The position numbers were made by a program, and so were the translations under genes. Below, piece after piece: positions 1 to 13,200 of a stretch of 64,000 nt of DNA. Where the stretch lies: assembly GCF_004011695.2 (NCBI RefSeq), contig NC_082415.1, forward strand, positions 310,001-374,000, in the 5' to 3' direction. Position 1 is the first letter of the stretch, and the number at the start of each line of letters is the position of its first letter. A model generated the notes under the pieces. The model saw only the letters and a list, made by a program, of their open reading frames with translations, made no database searches and was not told the DNA's origin. This stretch comes from Ascochyta rabiei (lineage: Eukaryota > Ascomycota > Dothideomycetes > Pleosporales > Didymellaceae).

Positions 1-137
1 TTTATACGAAGTCAGTTCTGCTTCCTACAGCTTCTAAGGGGTAAGTAAGAGACTTATGCTGTTAAGCTTAATCCTAGAGAACTTCCTAATAACGCTATTA
101 ACTTCTCCTTATGTAGGCTAATGCCCTAGTAGCATTT

Positions 138-591
138 TGTTACGATCCTGTGCCAGGGCACGGCACAAACATAAGTACTAGCTAACTAAGACCCCTAACT
201 CCGCCCTAAAGGAACGAACAGTAGAGAAGGATAGAACAGAAAGAGTTATTATGTAACTGCTTGTTAATAAGCATAGTACAATATGCTTGTCTATAAGCAC
301 CCTTATTAATTTTATTAGACTAACTCTAGTTACTTATTAATAAGTATTGTATCTTCTTAGTATATAACTAGTAGAAACACAACCCTTATAGTTTATTTTT
401 AACCTTATTAATTAAGTTCTCTCTAGAATCTTAACCTGCGCTTAAACTAGATAGTCTACTCTGTACTATTTAGTGTACCCTATCTTTATAAGCTTTGCTT
501 AGTTAATAACCCTAACTAATCTACTAGTACTTATTCCTAAGAACTAATAGAATTAGTGCTTAAAGTCTTTAACTAAAGTACAACTTTAACA
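138..591 (+). repeat. LTR of gypsy family A, copy 1
   Basis: It begins TGTTACGATCCTG and ends ACAACTTTAACA. It matches, in the opposite orientation, the 487-bp LTRs at 23156-23642 and 29661-30147 and the LTR at 17454-17927. It is about 30 bases shorter than those and is more heavily RIP-mutated. Confidence 0.8.
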
Positions 592-647
592 TTTTAAACA
601 CTACTAAGATAAGTACTATTAGATCCTGTGCTACCTTTAGTAACTCT

Positions 648-1677
648 ATGTCTAGCAACATTAATATAGATGTAACTATTACTACTAGCACTATAAATAT
701 TAATAAGCCTTACCTTTACTATAGAGATTATAGTAAGCTTAATAACTAGCTTATATAGTAAGACCTCTTCTTTACCTTCTAAGGTAAGAAGGTTCGTAAG
801 GCTAAAGAAATAGTCCTTGCAGCTAGCTACATGCGTAGCAAAGCGTTTACCTAGATTAAGCCATTTATTCAGTAGTACAAAGCTAGTAAGGCCCTAGACA
901 ACGTAGATAAATAAATAAAAGACTGTATCCTATTTTGAGATAATATTAAGCTAATCTTTAGAGTCTCTAATAAACTATATATTACTTAACGTAATATTTA
1001 GAAGATTAGATAGGACAAGTTAGCTACTAACTACGCTGTAGAATTTTAGTAGCTTACTACTAACACTATCTAGAACAATATTGCCCTAATTACTATATTT
1101 TAACAAGAATTAAAACCTAAGGTTAAGGAAGAACTTATGCGCACCAGCCTAAGCATAGAAACCCTTAACAAGCTTATTAATACTGCTATTAACATTAACG
1201 TATAACTCTACAAACTTTAGTAAGAACTTTAAGATAACCCTAGAGCACGTACTTCTGTTATTGCTACTAACAGTCTGCTACGAAGGAACTAGTAGTGTAA
1301 TAACTTAAATTAAGGATAGTAAGGAGGCTGTAATTAGCTAAATACTAGTTGTTGCATCTACAGCAACACTTAGAGTAGATACTACAGACCTAAAGTAATA
1401 GACCTCTTAAACCTTAATAAGGGACCACTAAAGGGATAGAATAAGAAGCCTAAGGGTGGTAACTAACACAGAGGCAGCAGGGACTGCTACAACTGTGGCA
1501 AACTAGGCTACTTTACTAGGGACTGCTAGATAAATAAGGTTTACTGCTAGTTAAATGTACTTACCTATAATTATAATAATACAAATACTAGTAAATAGGA
1601 AATTCTTACTAATAATATAGGACAACTGCTAGAAGACCTAGAGTCTAGTCTAGAGGACAATAATAACTGTATTGTGC
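648..1677 (+). pseudogene. Degraded gag of gypsy family A
   Basis: This is a nucleocapsid-type Gag reading frame. I start it at the ATG at 648, which is in frame with a CCHC-like zinc knuckle at about 1485-1527 (C-Y-N-C-G-K-L-G-Y-F-T-R-D-C). The histidine expected in that knuckle is tyrosine, which fits a C-to-T change of a CAC codon. The frame holds many TAG/TAA codons and no recognisable protease or RT follows. The same Gag is readable on the minus strand at 28390-29620 and 16339-17453. It cannot make a protein. Confidence 0.7.
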
Positions 1678-1720
1678 TGTTACGATCCTGTGCTAGGGCA
1701 CAGCACAAACATAAGTACTT

Positions 1721-2972
1721 AAGAGAAAGTACTACTAGCTATAACTAATAAAGGACGTATATAAGTACATCTAAAGGTGTCCTATATACTAACTATATAA
1801 GATTAGAAGGTATAAGCTATAGGGATTGCTTATACTATTACTAGTACTAAACACAGCCTAGTAGTACTTCTCCCTTAACTTTGTAACAGACCTGCTAAAG
1901 TTAACAGACGCTAAGGGGAATAGGTATAACTCTATACTAGTCCTTATAGACTACTTTAGCAAGTACGTCTAGTACCTACCATACACTAAGACAATTACTG
2001 CCTAACGCCTAGCTAAGCTGCTTATAGAGTAGAGGTTTTTAAAGCAAGGACTACTAGATATGTTGTTATTAGATTAAGGTTTAGTGTTTACTAGTTAATT
2101 CTAGTCTAATATATGCTGCTACCTTAAAATTAACAACTAATTAAGTACAGCCTTCTACCTCTAGAAAGATAGGCAGATAGAGTAATAAAACTAGAAGTTA
2201 GAAACATACCTCCGCATATACATAAACTACTAATAGGATAACTAGGTAGACCTTCTACTATACGCTAAGTACGCCTACAACTCTGAAGCTTACTCTACCT
2301 ATAGAGAATCTCCTATAAAGGTCGCCTTTAGCACAGACCCTAAAGGATTAAATAGGATGCCTAATAAGCACTAGCTATTAAAACCCTAAACTGTCTAGGA
2401 TAAGGACAAGGCAACACCAGAACTACGCTGGTAGGTTGCTAGCTACCTATTAAACTGGCATAAGATGTAGAAAATAGCAAAGGAGGCCTTAGAGTACGCA
2501 TAAAAAGGCAACGCCTAGTAGTACAACATACAATAGTCTAAACAACACTTTGCTAAGAGAGACTCTATTCTCCTTTAGGCTAAGAACCTAATAACAAGCT
2601 GTCCTTTTAAGAAGTTTAACAATTAATACCTTAGGCTATTTATAGTAATTAAAAAGGTAGGCAAACTAGCATATAAGCTGAAGCTGCCTCTATCTATAGA
2701 TAGAGTGTACCTAGTGTTTAACGTATTACTCCTTAAGCACTAGAGGGAACCCCTTACAAGTAGTAGGTTCTAGCTAGGTCCTATTAGTATACCAGAAGAC
2801 GTCTTACCTAGTAATAGGTTTAAAGTTAAAGGTATACTGTTACACAGAGATACTACTACCTAGGGAAGGGAGTATAGGGTTAAGTGGCTAGGTTAGCCAA
2901 ATAAGGAAGCTACCTAGGAAACACTTAAGAACCTTAACTACTGTAATAAGATCCTTTAGGATTATTACTAAT
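1721..2972 (+). pseudogene. Integrase and chromodomain of a truncated gypsy C copy
   Basis: The frame matches gypsy C at about 37321-38577. The integrase core is recognisable (LNFVTDLLKL, VLIDYFSKYVQYL, DQGLVFTS-like block, then YAKYAYNS), followed by the KLAYKLKLP linker and a chromodomain at about 2815-2965 (VKGILLHRD, YRVKWLG). The first catalytic Asp, expected in a DFVTDL-type motif, is Asn. Stops are TAG/TAA throughout. Gag, protease and RT are absent because the fragment starts abruptly after the family A remnant. The downstream part of the same copy resumes at 8171, after copia copy 1. Confidence 0.8.
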
Positions 2973-3134
2973 TGTTAGATGATATGCTTAATGTGCAAAG
3001 ATGATAATAAAGGTGATTAATTAATAATTATCTGTCTTAATGGCTCATTTTATATGTGTAAGCCGCGAGCCCCTAAGTTAACTGAGGTTAACCCTAAACC
3101 CCCAGCTTGGCTTAGTAAGGTTGGTTATGTGACA
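2973..3134 (-). repeat. 3' LTR of copia copy 1
   Basis: 162 bp, starting TGTTAGATGATATGC on the plus strand and ending GTGACA. It is a direct repeat of 8004-8165 and also matches the LTRs at 18845-19006 and 30873-31034. Confidence 0.92.
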
Positions 3135-3199
3135 CACCCCCTTAGTGTTAAGGCCCTATTAAAGCTGGACACAATTAGCTCTTATTATACCCCTAGGTT

Positions 3200-6100
3200 A
3201 GCAAGCTTTTAGTTAAGTAATTCTATCTAGGTGTTAGCTAGCTTTTTTTGTTTAGTATGTTTCTTTAGTCCTAGCTACATTTGAAAGGTTAACTACTTGC
3301 TTACAGGTAGAGCCTTTGTCAGTCTATTAGCTAATATCTTATTAGATAGGACATAGGTTACTGTTATAGTGCCTTTATTTGCCTCTTGTTACAGCTAGTA
3401 GTTGTAAATGTCTATATGTTGTAGTTTAGTTTAGAGTTTTAAGACTTCCTTATTAATTAATTAGATAGTCTAGGTATTATTATATTAAATAGTAATTGTT
3501 ATTTGTAAGAGGTGTATGCTAAGTTCTAATAATAGTTGTAAGACAAAGATAGCTTCCTTAGCTACCTGTGCTAGGGCAAGTAGCTCTGCTTTAGTTGTTA
3601 ATGTAGTAACTATATCTTATTTATTAGCTCTCTAGGTAATAAGTCCTCTATATAGTTTAATAGTATATCCTTAGGAGCTCTTCCTATTAAGGATATTATT
3701 AGTAAATAATGCATTACTAGCAACTACTAGGTGCTTGTTGCCTCTAAAGGTAAGGGACAGGTCTTATGTCCCTTGTAGATATAATAGTACTTAATCTACT
3801 GTGTTATAGTGCTGCTGTCTAGGGTTAGTTAGAAATTGTGCCAGCCTAGATGTCGCAAAGGCAATGTTAGGCCTAGTAGTAACTGCAGTAAAAAGGAGAG
3901 ATCTAATCTTTCTGTAGTATTTGTTAATTTCTAATACTGCAGCTTCCCCTTTATTTAGTAGAAGCTTAATACTTAATATGAGTGTGTTATGTTGTATGTC
4001 TGTCTTATCTGCTAGGGAGACTATTTTGTTAATATATAACGCCTGTAAGAGAAGGATCCTTAGGTTGTCTTAATCTTAGGTTATCTCTACTCCTAGGAAC
4101 TATAACAGATTGTTTCCTCCTATAACAGAGTATTTGTTAGTAATATAGCTAAGGGCCTTGTCTACCTTATGTCTTCTAGTTAGGTAATAAGCTATAATAA
4201 TATTGTCTATATAAAAGAAGATAGTAACTCTATTCTAAAGGAAGCAGTAGGGTTTATAGGGAACAACTGCGAATCTATAGCTTGTTAGAGTAGATGTAAA
4301 TTCCTTCTACTAGAGGAGTAGAGAGATTTTTAGTCTATATAGTGCCTTATATAGCTGTAGGACTATACCTAGTTTCTAATACCTGCGTAGTATCCTTATA
4401 TAGACCTCTCTGTTAATTAATATATAAATAAAGGCGTTTATAATATTAAACTGCTTAAGTTCTAAGTTATATACTGCTAAAATTGCTATAAGTATTCTAA
4501 AGGACCTGCTAGCTAGTGTTGCTGCGTAGGTATCTTTAGAAGTAATGTTTTATTACTTGTTACCTTAGACTACTAGTTGCGCCTTATATTTAAGTAGGTA
4601 GTAGTTCTTATTAAGCTTATACATGAATACCTACATACAGTTAGGTATCTAGTGTCCTACTACCTTAGTCTTTATTAGGGGTACTTTAGACTATAACTTT
4701 ATAGTCTAATAGCTGCTAAGGTGTTCTTGCTTAGCTTCTTTAAAATATTAGTAAAGCAGGTAGTCCTCTAGGTTTAATTGTGCCGTTAGCTCTAGTAGGA
4801 GTCAGCTTTAATAAGGCTTAAGCCCTTTTATTAGTATTTGTTTTAACCTAGCCTTGTTAATATTGTTGCCCTAGTATGTGCCTATACATCTGCCTTATAT
4901 GCTAGCTATAAATGCAGCTTTCTACAGGATAGTTTGTAAAGTTCCTTAAGATTGCGCTAGCATTAATTCTAACTAATTAGTAGTTAACTAGTGCTACCTG
5001 CCATCTCCTAATTAGCTGTTACCTCTTGCTAACTAGAATAATAATAACGTGTTTATTAACAACGCAACTAGTAGTAGAGTTAGAGGAGGAGTTAGATATA
5101 TATGTCTAGCTTTCTCTCTATTATTATAACCTAGTTAATCTTCTCTAGTATTTAAGTGTGTAATAGTGTTGTCCTTATAGAATAACTAGATTTTAGCCTT
5201 ATTTTAGGGTAGAGGTAGAGGTTCTACGCTTCTTGTCTATATTACTATCTCTTTAAGAGTGCTGTGTATAAGATTGTCTATTAGGTCCTAAGTCTAGCTA
5301 CTAAAGATAGTATCCTTATTAAAGATTACATCTCTTATGCTAATAACTTTTGCTAAGGTTAGATTCTATTTCTAATATATGTTTCAGGATTAGTACCCTA
5401 CTAGGTATCCTACCTATGCTCTTAGGTCTAGTTACTAGAGTTATAACTTTCCTTAAAGGGTGTTACTTATAAGAGTGAAAGCTTTATATCTATATACTTT
5501 TAGATATGCCTAGTTTAGTTTCCTACTTTATATGTTTAGGCTAGCTAGTTAAGCTATATAGGTAAAGAACACATTATAGGGTATTTTTAAGTTATTTAAT
5601 AACCTTAGTGTTTAGTTGTGTAGGTACACTACTGCTCTTATAATCTCTAGCTATATTTCCTATAGTAGGTTTACGTCTAATCTTATAGTGCGTACCTTAT
5701 CTTTTATTATACCCCCTAAGTGTTTAGCACTTCTGTTCTGTGCTTAGGTGACTAGTGCAGAAGGCTTAAGCCTAATTAATTGTGCAGCGCACTATCTTAA
5801 TACTTCTAGTTTTATTATAGTAATTTTACTATTATACTTAATTACCTTAACCTAGATCTTGTATTATTTTAACAGGAATTATGTAACAGTGTCTAGGAAG
5901 TAGATAATTGTCTTTCCTAGTAAATTATCTTTAAAATAGAAGTCCTAGAGGAAGCTAAATTGCCTGTTAATAGTAAGCAATTAGCTCTTTTTCTTAGTAA
6001 AGCTTCCTTCTTTATATAAGTAGAAGTTAATTACTATACATTCTTCTAGTACTTTATTGTTTATTTGTAGTATTTAACTAATTTACCTCTTAGTCTTAGA

Positions 6101-7990
6101 TTGTCTGTAAGTATTATATTACACTATAGTAATACCCCTAACTCTTACCCCCTAAGATTATTAGATAAGGTGTTTAATAGTAGCAGCTCTAGGGTGCCCT
6201 ATTCGCTTGTGCTATAGCAGAGCTGTAGTAGTCTTAGGTATTTAGCTTTATATTAATCATATTGCAAATGCTATCTGTAGCTGTTCCTTAAGTACCTATT
6301 ATCTATATTGTTTATCTAAGGATGTCATAGCTGTGTTGTCTACTTGTCTGAGCTAAGTTAGATCTCTTTTTATGTCCTACCAGATGCCCTGTTAACGTAG
6401 TTGTTAGAAAGAGACAAGATTGCAAAGTATGTCTGGGCACTATGCTACGTTGTGTAGTTTAAGAGTAGTTAGTTAGTTTTTATTAAATAGATAGAGATAG
6501 ATAGTGCTATATCCCTGTATCTATACCTAGGAGTTTCCTGCCTATAGGTAGGTGTTTAATGCAGGTAGAGTAAGGTCTTATATCTAGTCTATGTTATTTA
6601 TAATACAGATAGTTAATCCTAAGTTAAGGATAAAGGAGTTCCTAAGAGGGTAGCTTAGTAGCTCTATATTATATAATTTTTTAACTAGACTTATATTAAT
6701 TATTAATATCTTCTATCCCTATAGTTATTCTAGAGGTGCCTCTAGTATTTAGGATGTCTTAATGGCTGGTGTCTTAGTGCAAGCTTGTTTTGCAGATCTA
6801 ACCTAATCTTAAAGGTTAGCATTTTGTTCTATCCTAAATTATACTATCTTAGCAATTCTATTATATAGGGTAAACTATTCTAGTGCTTTATCTTTATAGA
6901 CGTAGTAGCAATCTTCTAGTCTATAGCGTTGTCTACAAGCAGGGTATTTTGCTCCTCTAGCTGCTACTGTATCCCCTCTTAGGGACTGCTTAGATGTAGT
7001 TATTTAACTAAAGTTCTGTTTTTAACAAGGTCTTCCCTAACTCCCCTATGTAGTAGAAGTAGATAATACGTCTTTAACAACATAAAAGGCGTCCCTGTTA
7101 GTATCTAGGGTAGATTTACTTCTAGTAGTAAGAGTTAAGTTATTCCCTGCAGCAAAGGCGCCCCTTTACTATCTCCCCTTAGGGTAGTACTTAGTTATAT
7201 ACTCTTAGAAGCGTTTTATTATTTCTTTATAAGTTATATTTTATTCTTCTCTACTATAGTTCTAGAATGCTATTTCCTAGGTTAGCGCTATCTTTATTAC
7301 TAAATCTAAGAAGTCTTAGATAGTGTCTTATATATTATATATTTTAGCAATACTCTCTATTTTAGTATTAGGTACAGCATAATTATACTTAAGGAGCTAG
7401 GTATCCCAGCTCCTAGGTTATCTTATTAGTTTAAGGGCTGCTAGGTATTAGTGGCGTACGCGTAATTGTTCTTCTTTAGCATTAATACTAACTATGTATT
7501 TAAGGCTAATAAGCTATATTTAAATTAATTTACCTAGTTAGCAGCAGTTCTTCATAAGGTAAGGTAATACTAAGCTTTAGATAAACATTACTACCTTGTC
7601 TAGGTTAGCTTATTCCTTATAGTAGTCTCTATCTGCTATCTTATAAGATTTAAGGCAGCTCTTCTAATAGTTATTATCTTCCTTCTATGCCTTTAGGCTG
7701 TTAGCTGATAGTTTAGATAGGATTTTAGGAAGCTAAGGGTTTCCTTATTTATTATTGCTAAGGGCTAGCCTCCTCTTATAGTTAGTAATGTCTAGGTCGT
7801 TAGGTACTTGTAGCTTAGTCCTTAGAGGGATAGTCTAGTTTAGGTCTATCTTCTCCTATACGTTAAGAGAGGCGCAGCAGGTCTGCAGTTAATGCAACTA
7901 AGGTGTGTAGGTTGTGTAATCTATAAGAATTATTATTATATTGCGCATAGTTAATAGCAACATATTTAAAGTGTATTTTAGTAGTGTTGG
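3200..7990 (-). pseudogene. Copia gag-pol polyprotein, RIP-degraded
   Basis: Read right to left the domains follow copia order. A zinc-knuckle gag segment lies at about 6880-6960 (CxxC...LEDCYYVY). The end of protease / pre-integrase region is at about 6310-6440 (CNLVSF-QLR). Integrase follows at about 5200-6250, then RT at about 3900-5000 with an LYKALYRLK block. RNase H is at about 3200-3800 and ends with the typical copia tail (NKILANRLTKALP). The RT active site at 4202-4207 reads Y-I-D-N instead of Y-V-D-D. Dozens of TAG/TAA codons interrupt every domain. Copy 2 (19007-30872, interrupted) has the same organisation. Confidence 0.85.
4973..5015. repeat. 43-bp dyad-symmetric module in copia copy 1
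   Basis: Starts CTAATTAGTAGTTAAC and ends CTCCTAATTAG. Its centre matches the reverse complement of the gypsy D modules better than the forward strand. It lies at the RT/integrase boundary of the copia element. Confidence 0.6.
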
Positions 7991-8003
7991 TAAGACTCTT
8001 AAT

Positions 8004-8165
8004 TGTTAGATAATATGCTTAATGTGCAAAGATAATAATAAAGGTAATTAATTAATAATTATCTGTCTTTATGGCTCATTTTATGTATGTGTGCCGCTAG
8101 CCCCTAAGTTAACCGAGGTTAACCCTAAACCCCTAACTTGGCTCGGCAAGGTCGGTTATCTACCA
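8004..8165 (-). repeat. 5' LTR of copia copy 1
   Basis: 162 bp, starting TGTTAGATAATATGC and ending ATCTACCA, followed directly by the CTAAT target duplication at 8166-8170. Confidence 0.92.
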
Positions 8166-8170
8166 CTAAT

Positions 8171-9485
8171 ACACTTAGGCAGGTAATCTATTAGGAGTAG
8201 GCTGTCCTACAACTAACAGACTAGCGCAACTAAAGCGAAAGAGAGGACGTTCTTAGAAGTCTGCCTTATAAACCCTACTCTAAAATATCTAATAGAAAGT
8301 AAGGATAGATAGTCCTAGGACATGTGCACCTAGAGGCTGAAGGACGCCTAGCGTCTATCTAATACATTACTGGTAAAGACTAGCGCATTTATAGGAGAGA
8401 GAGTTTTATTATTATCTACTAGTCTGTTAAGAAGTATTACAGAAATAGAGGGTCTTTATAACTATAACTACAGCTTAAGCAGCTTCTCTATAACCCTTAG
8501 AAGGGCTTATCTTGTAGGAGGGGCTACAACAACAACAACTACCTAGGGTGGGTTTAGTTAGAGACGACAAAAACTGCTTAAAAGGAGCTAACAGAGCCTA
8601 AACAGCAGAAGGCAGGTTAGTACTATAGTAGTACTACTGCTTTTCTGCGTTATAAGCACTACCTGTCTTCTAGAAGTAATCCTTAATTATGCTGTTAATT
8701 ATAACGTTATTAGGAAGCATTGCACTAATAATCCTAACTATAGCCTATAAAAAGTTAGCTCTATATAAGAAAGAGGGGGAGGAAAAACACCTATAATGTA
8801 CCGCTTAAGGTTATGTAACTAAGAAACCTAACAGGCTTAAGCGTACTTAGTCTTACTTCCACTAGACTTATTAATGCAGTAACAAACTACAGCATTATAG
8901 GCGATAAAGCTGTTGCAATAAGCCTTATTGTAGTTGTAGGCAGTCTGCTAGTACACCTACACCTAAGTAATTAAATTGTTTTTAGTTGCCTAGTTACCTT
9001 AGGCAACTGTCTTATTATTTGTCTTGCAGAGGGCACGCTTAATTAAGAAATTAAGTATGTTACAGGCTTAACCGAAAACAGGGTTAATCTATAACAGTTA
9101 GTAGGAGTAGACACTAGGGTAGTATAGGAAATACCTTAATATACTTCTCTTCCTCTAATTAGACACAGTAGGGACATATGCTAAAGTTGTCCTTACAAAG
9201 CCTATACCTACTCGGCTAACAAAAGACACAGATAAAGGACAAGATAGTGCTATTAGGGTTACTCTTAGATAAGGTAGTTAAGTGCGTAATGCTGGCACAG
9301 TACTAGTACTGTAAGAGCAACAGCTAGGGCTGCATGCTCTTAGGTAGCTAGTAGACGTAGTTAGGCAGAGCCTTATAGGAGATATAGGTTAGAGGGGGCG
9401 TTATAGTGTAGAGGGTAAGGGCTAGAAGGTAGATGTAGATAAGGGTGTAGGGATAATAATGCACTGTAAGTAACTAGATACAGTC
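8171..9485 (+). pseudogene. 3' non-pol region of the truncated gypsy C copy
   Basis: This continues the gypsy C copy broken at 2972 and matches about 38570-39895 of the complete element, i.e. the stretch between the chromodomain and the 3' LTR. I recognise no domain. It contains a basic segment after the chromodomain (AT-hook-like KRGRP in the complete element) and no pol motif. It ends at 9485, where a family B LTR starts in mid-sequence; the complete element continues past that point. Confidence 0.6.
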
Positions 9486-9640
9486 TGTTATAGACTAGCC
9501 TTAGGGTAGGATGTAATAAGGGTCGATATGGTATTGTATCTCTTAAGGAGGTAACATGTTGCGTGTCCTTCTAATATGTCTGTAGGGCACGTAACCGCCC
9601 TATCTTACTTAAGGCTTAGATAAGGTCTAAGCCTATAACA
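9486..9640 (+). repeat. Family B LTR, copy 1
   Basis: 155 bp, from TGTTATAGACTAGCC to GCCTATAACA, with 7-bp inverted tips (TGTTATA / TATAACA) and a 9-bp inner inverted repeat near its 3' end (GGCTTAGAT / GTCTAAGCC). The same 155-bp unit occurs at 16184-16338 (minus), 44244-44398 (plus) and 58571-58725 (minus). Confidence 0.75.
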
Positions 9641-10215
9641 TACCTCCTTTCCCTATCTCTCCCTAGCTAAATGTATTTTGTAGGGTCTCTTCTGCGTTTT
9701 GCGTGGATTAGAGGGACGCTAGTAGCAGGTGAACCCTAGAGCCAGTTGTGGTTGCGTAAGGGCCTGCCTCTTAGTAGGTTAGCTACTAGTCTAGTCTGTA
9801 GTTTACCCGGGGTAGTCCCTGTACGCACCTAGGTTGTTTTTGTTTTATCTAGCGTACCTACCTAAGTTAGATACTATACCACTCTACGCTTCTACCTAAC
9901 CTACCTATAACGCACCTACCTAACTTTTTATACGCGCCCTTACCTAACCTGCTATATCTATTATTACCTATAGTTATAGCTATTAGGCCACTAGTTAAGG
10001 AGCTAGTAGTCCCCCTAGAGGGGGCAGTTGTAGTCTGCTACAGTCCCTCCCCTCTACCTACAACATACCTAGAGTATTTCTTATTTATAGTTTCTAATCT
10101 AGTTATAGGGCCTAACTGTATACGTAGAAAGCTTACTACTATTATATAGGCAACTACAAAGTTAAGGGCAACTTGGATAATAAGGACTTAGTCCCTGTCT
10201 CTGCTAGCGCTGTCC

Positions 10216-13200
10216 TATGCTGCCTAAGCGTAATAAGGACAGTAACATTAAGATAACAGTTGTGTCTGCAGTTTGCACTAGCAGCAGTGCCAAGTGTAGG
10301 GGTTAGAAGTGGTCTGCTCCTAACTAGGCTACGTAGGTTCCTAATAAGGTATTTTAGCAACGCTAGAAGGCTAACCTGTGTACCTGTTGCAGTAAAGGGG
10401 GATACATTTACTAGAATTACGCTAACGCAGTAGTAACTATAGTATAGGCAGTAATAATCTTAGGTAAGAAAAAGGCTAGTTTATATAGGGGAAACTAGCT
10501 GCTTCTAACATAAGTCTAAGTTAGGAGCGCTGTAGGAGCATATTAGTAGGAGAGACTACTAGTGCAGGGGCATTGCAGGCTACTAGAGTAGCTATTACAG
10601 ACTCTATAGACAAGCCCCTATTCTACGTTCTATTATTTATTAATAGGGCAATTTAGACTAATATGCTAGTAGACTTAGAGTGTAAATACTTTAGCGCAGT
10701 AAGTAATAACTTTACTGCGCGCTTAGCAGGAGACTTTATTAAGGTGCTGCTATAACGCTTAGTGTAAGTAGTAGGCACTAGTAGAAAGTCTATAATCTTC
10801 TATTTAGTCCTGTTTAGGTACAACTTAGACAGGTAGCACTTATAGGCTGTAGCCTACGTAGTGCTAGGTCTAAGCTAGGATATTATTTTAGGGAAACCCT
10901 AGCTCTAACAAGAGGGCGTAGTGTTAGACGTAGAAAAGGGCATACTAAGGATACAATAGGTAGGGAACCTTATTATCTATAAATCCTTTTAGTATACAGC
11001 AAACGTTTACATAGCTCTCCTATTAGTAACTAAGTTTAATAAGACCCTAGCTAATAGGCTCTAGAAGCGCCTGCCTAGGGACTAGTTTATCTCTATAAGC
11101 CTCTACAACATTACTAAAATCCTCTTAGTTTAATCCCTAGGAGCGCAAGGGACAGCGGAGGAGGTAGACCCTGTTCCCCGTAAGTTAGTCCAGTTTTAGG
11201 ACCTATTTAATAAGAGTAAGGCCTCTAGCCTTCCCTAATATAGGGGCTAGATAGATTACTACATATAGTTGCAACGTAACTAGTCTAGGAAAGAGAAGCC
11301 TCTACCTTAGGGCCCTCTGTACAACATGCTAAGGGACTAGCTACTTAAGCTACAGAAATAGGTGTTAGCACTAATAGACAAGGGGTAAATCTACGCCTCC
11401 TCTTCCCTAGTAGGGGCCCTAGTCCTGCTAGTTAAAAAGTCCTCTAGCAGGTAGTATATGTGCGTAGACTATTACGCACTTAATAGCATTATAATTACTA
11501 ACTAGTACTTACTCCCTCTTATTAGGAAGACCTTGCGTATACTAAGGGGTGCCTGCTAGTTCTCTAAGGTTAATGTCTATTTAGCATTTTACTAGATTTG
11601 TGTTATAGAAGGAGAAAAGCACCTTACTACGTTCTACACCTGTTTTAGGCTCTTTAAGGAGCTAGTCTGCCTATTTAGCCTAGCTAGAGCACTAGCGTCC
11701 TTCTAGCGTTACATTAACAGCGCGCTTTAGGAGATATTAGGTAACTATGCTACTACGTACCTAGATAATGTCCTTATTTACAGTAGTAGGTCTAGAACAG
11801 ACTACTTAGAGAAGGTTAGCAGAGTCCTTACGCTCCTACGTAATATAGGGCTGTATTTAGATCTTAAGAAGTGTGTATTTAAAATAAAGGAGGTATAATA
11901 CCTAAGATATATTATAGAAGCTAGAAAGGATATTTATTCTAATCCTAAGAGGGTTAAGGCTATCTGTAATTAGGAAGCTATACAGTCTTTGCGCAGGGTC
12001 TACAGTTTCCTAGGGTTTACTAACTTCTACTAGGACTTTATCCTAGCCTTCTCTAATATTACTACCCTACTTAATTAACTTATAGGGAAGGATATCCTGT
12101 TCTAGTAGAGGCAGGAGGAGGATACGGTGTTCTACTAGCTAAAGAACCTATTTATAACAGAACTAGTCCTAGCCTAGTAGGACCCTAAGTAAGAAACGCT
12201 ATTAGAGGCAGACTGCTCTAGTAAGGCGCTAGGTAGCTACCTTTCTTAATAGTATAGAAAGGTGCTTTGCCTAGTAGTATACTACTCTACTACACTTATA
12301 ACAGAATAATAGAACTACACTATCTATAATAAGGAGTTAACTACTGTTATAAAGTGCCTAGGGGTCTAGGCAGCTAAATTAAGGCCTGTTACTAGGCTGT
12401 TTACTATCCTAACTAACTATAAGAACCTCTAGTACTTTACTACAGCACGCAGGCTAAGTAAGAGGCAGCACTAATAGGCAGAGGAGCTGTTAAAGTTCTG
12501 TTTCTACCTTTGCTTCTGCCTAGGACGCTTAGTAGCCTAACTAGATATGCTAAGCTGCTGGGAACAGGACTATAATAGGAGGTTAGGGGAGGTCTATAGG
12601 ATAATAACCCTAGTTTTAGTGTTAGTAATTAGTACACTAGGCCCTAGTACGCTTCTACTTTTTATTAATATACATATGCAATTACTATAGGACAAAGGTA
12701 TTTAGGAGAACGTAGGGTACATAGCGCGCCTTTCTACTATCTATAATAGGGCGTGCCAGTTCCCTCCTAAGGCTAAGACTACTTAGCAAATTATAGATTG
12801 CACGCTTAGTGCTTAGAGTATACTGCTATAGCATAGGGTTACATAGGTTCTATATTAGAAGCTACTTATAACTACAATAATCTAAAGGGCATACAAATCT
12901 AACCTAATAGGCTATCTAGGTGCTAACGATACGTTCTACATTGTTAGATACAACTTCTACTAGAAGGGGATGTTACAGGACGTTTAGCATTATGTCTATA
13001 ACTACTACTGTTTTAGCGCGTACATATTACAGCGCTAACAGTAGGGCTTACTTTAGCTATTACCTATTACTAACTGTTTTTAGTCCTAGATTTCTATAGA
13101 CTTTATAGTTAACCTCTCTTAGGCTAATAAGAACGTACTGCGCTATCTCTTAGTTATTATAGATTACCTCTCTAAGTATATGTAGCTTAAGGCAATAACT

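Larger units (their letters stand above)
138..1720 (+). mobile_element. Gag-only remnant of gypsy family A
   Basis: A 5' LTR (138-591) is followed by a degraded gag and then, at 1678, by about 40 bases that repeat the start of the same LTR (TGTTACGATCCTG...). The complete family member at 23156-30147 continues from gag into protease and RT; here everything between the gag tail and the LTR start is missing, and the LTR is cut off near 1720, where sequence matching gypsy C integrase begins. This is therefore a pol-deleted remnant. The flank before 138 (positions 1-137) is unassigned AT-rich sequence. Confidence 0.75.
2973..8165 (-). mobile_element. Complete Ty1/copia retrotransposon, copy 1
   Basis: LTRs of exactly 162 bp lie at 2973-3134 and 8004-8165, with short inverted tips (TGTTAGAT / ATCTAACA, partly mutated). 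A 5-bp target duplication CTAAT is at 2968-2972 and 8166-8170. The element is 5,193 bp and interrupts a gypsy C copy, whose sequence reads continuously across the join. Coding is on the minus strand, so the 5' LTR is the right one. All reading frames are broken by RIP. A purine-rich tract (AAGGGGGTGT on the minus strand) sits just before the 3' LTR. Confidence 0.93.

Noticed and set aside
2973..8165. First impression of a LINE (non-LTR) element
   Set aside because: Paired 162-bp LTRs, a 5-bp target duplication and copia-order domains were found; there is no poly-A tail.
10154..10360. Open frames at 10154-10360 (minus) and 41251-41475 (plus) as conserved small proteins
   Set aside because: They are antisense readings of the same P-family upstream sequence in two copies, so their similarity is DNA homology, not protein conservation.
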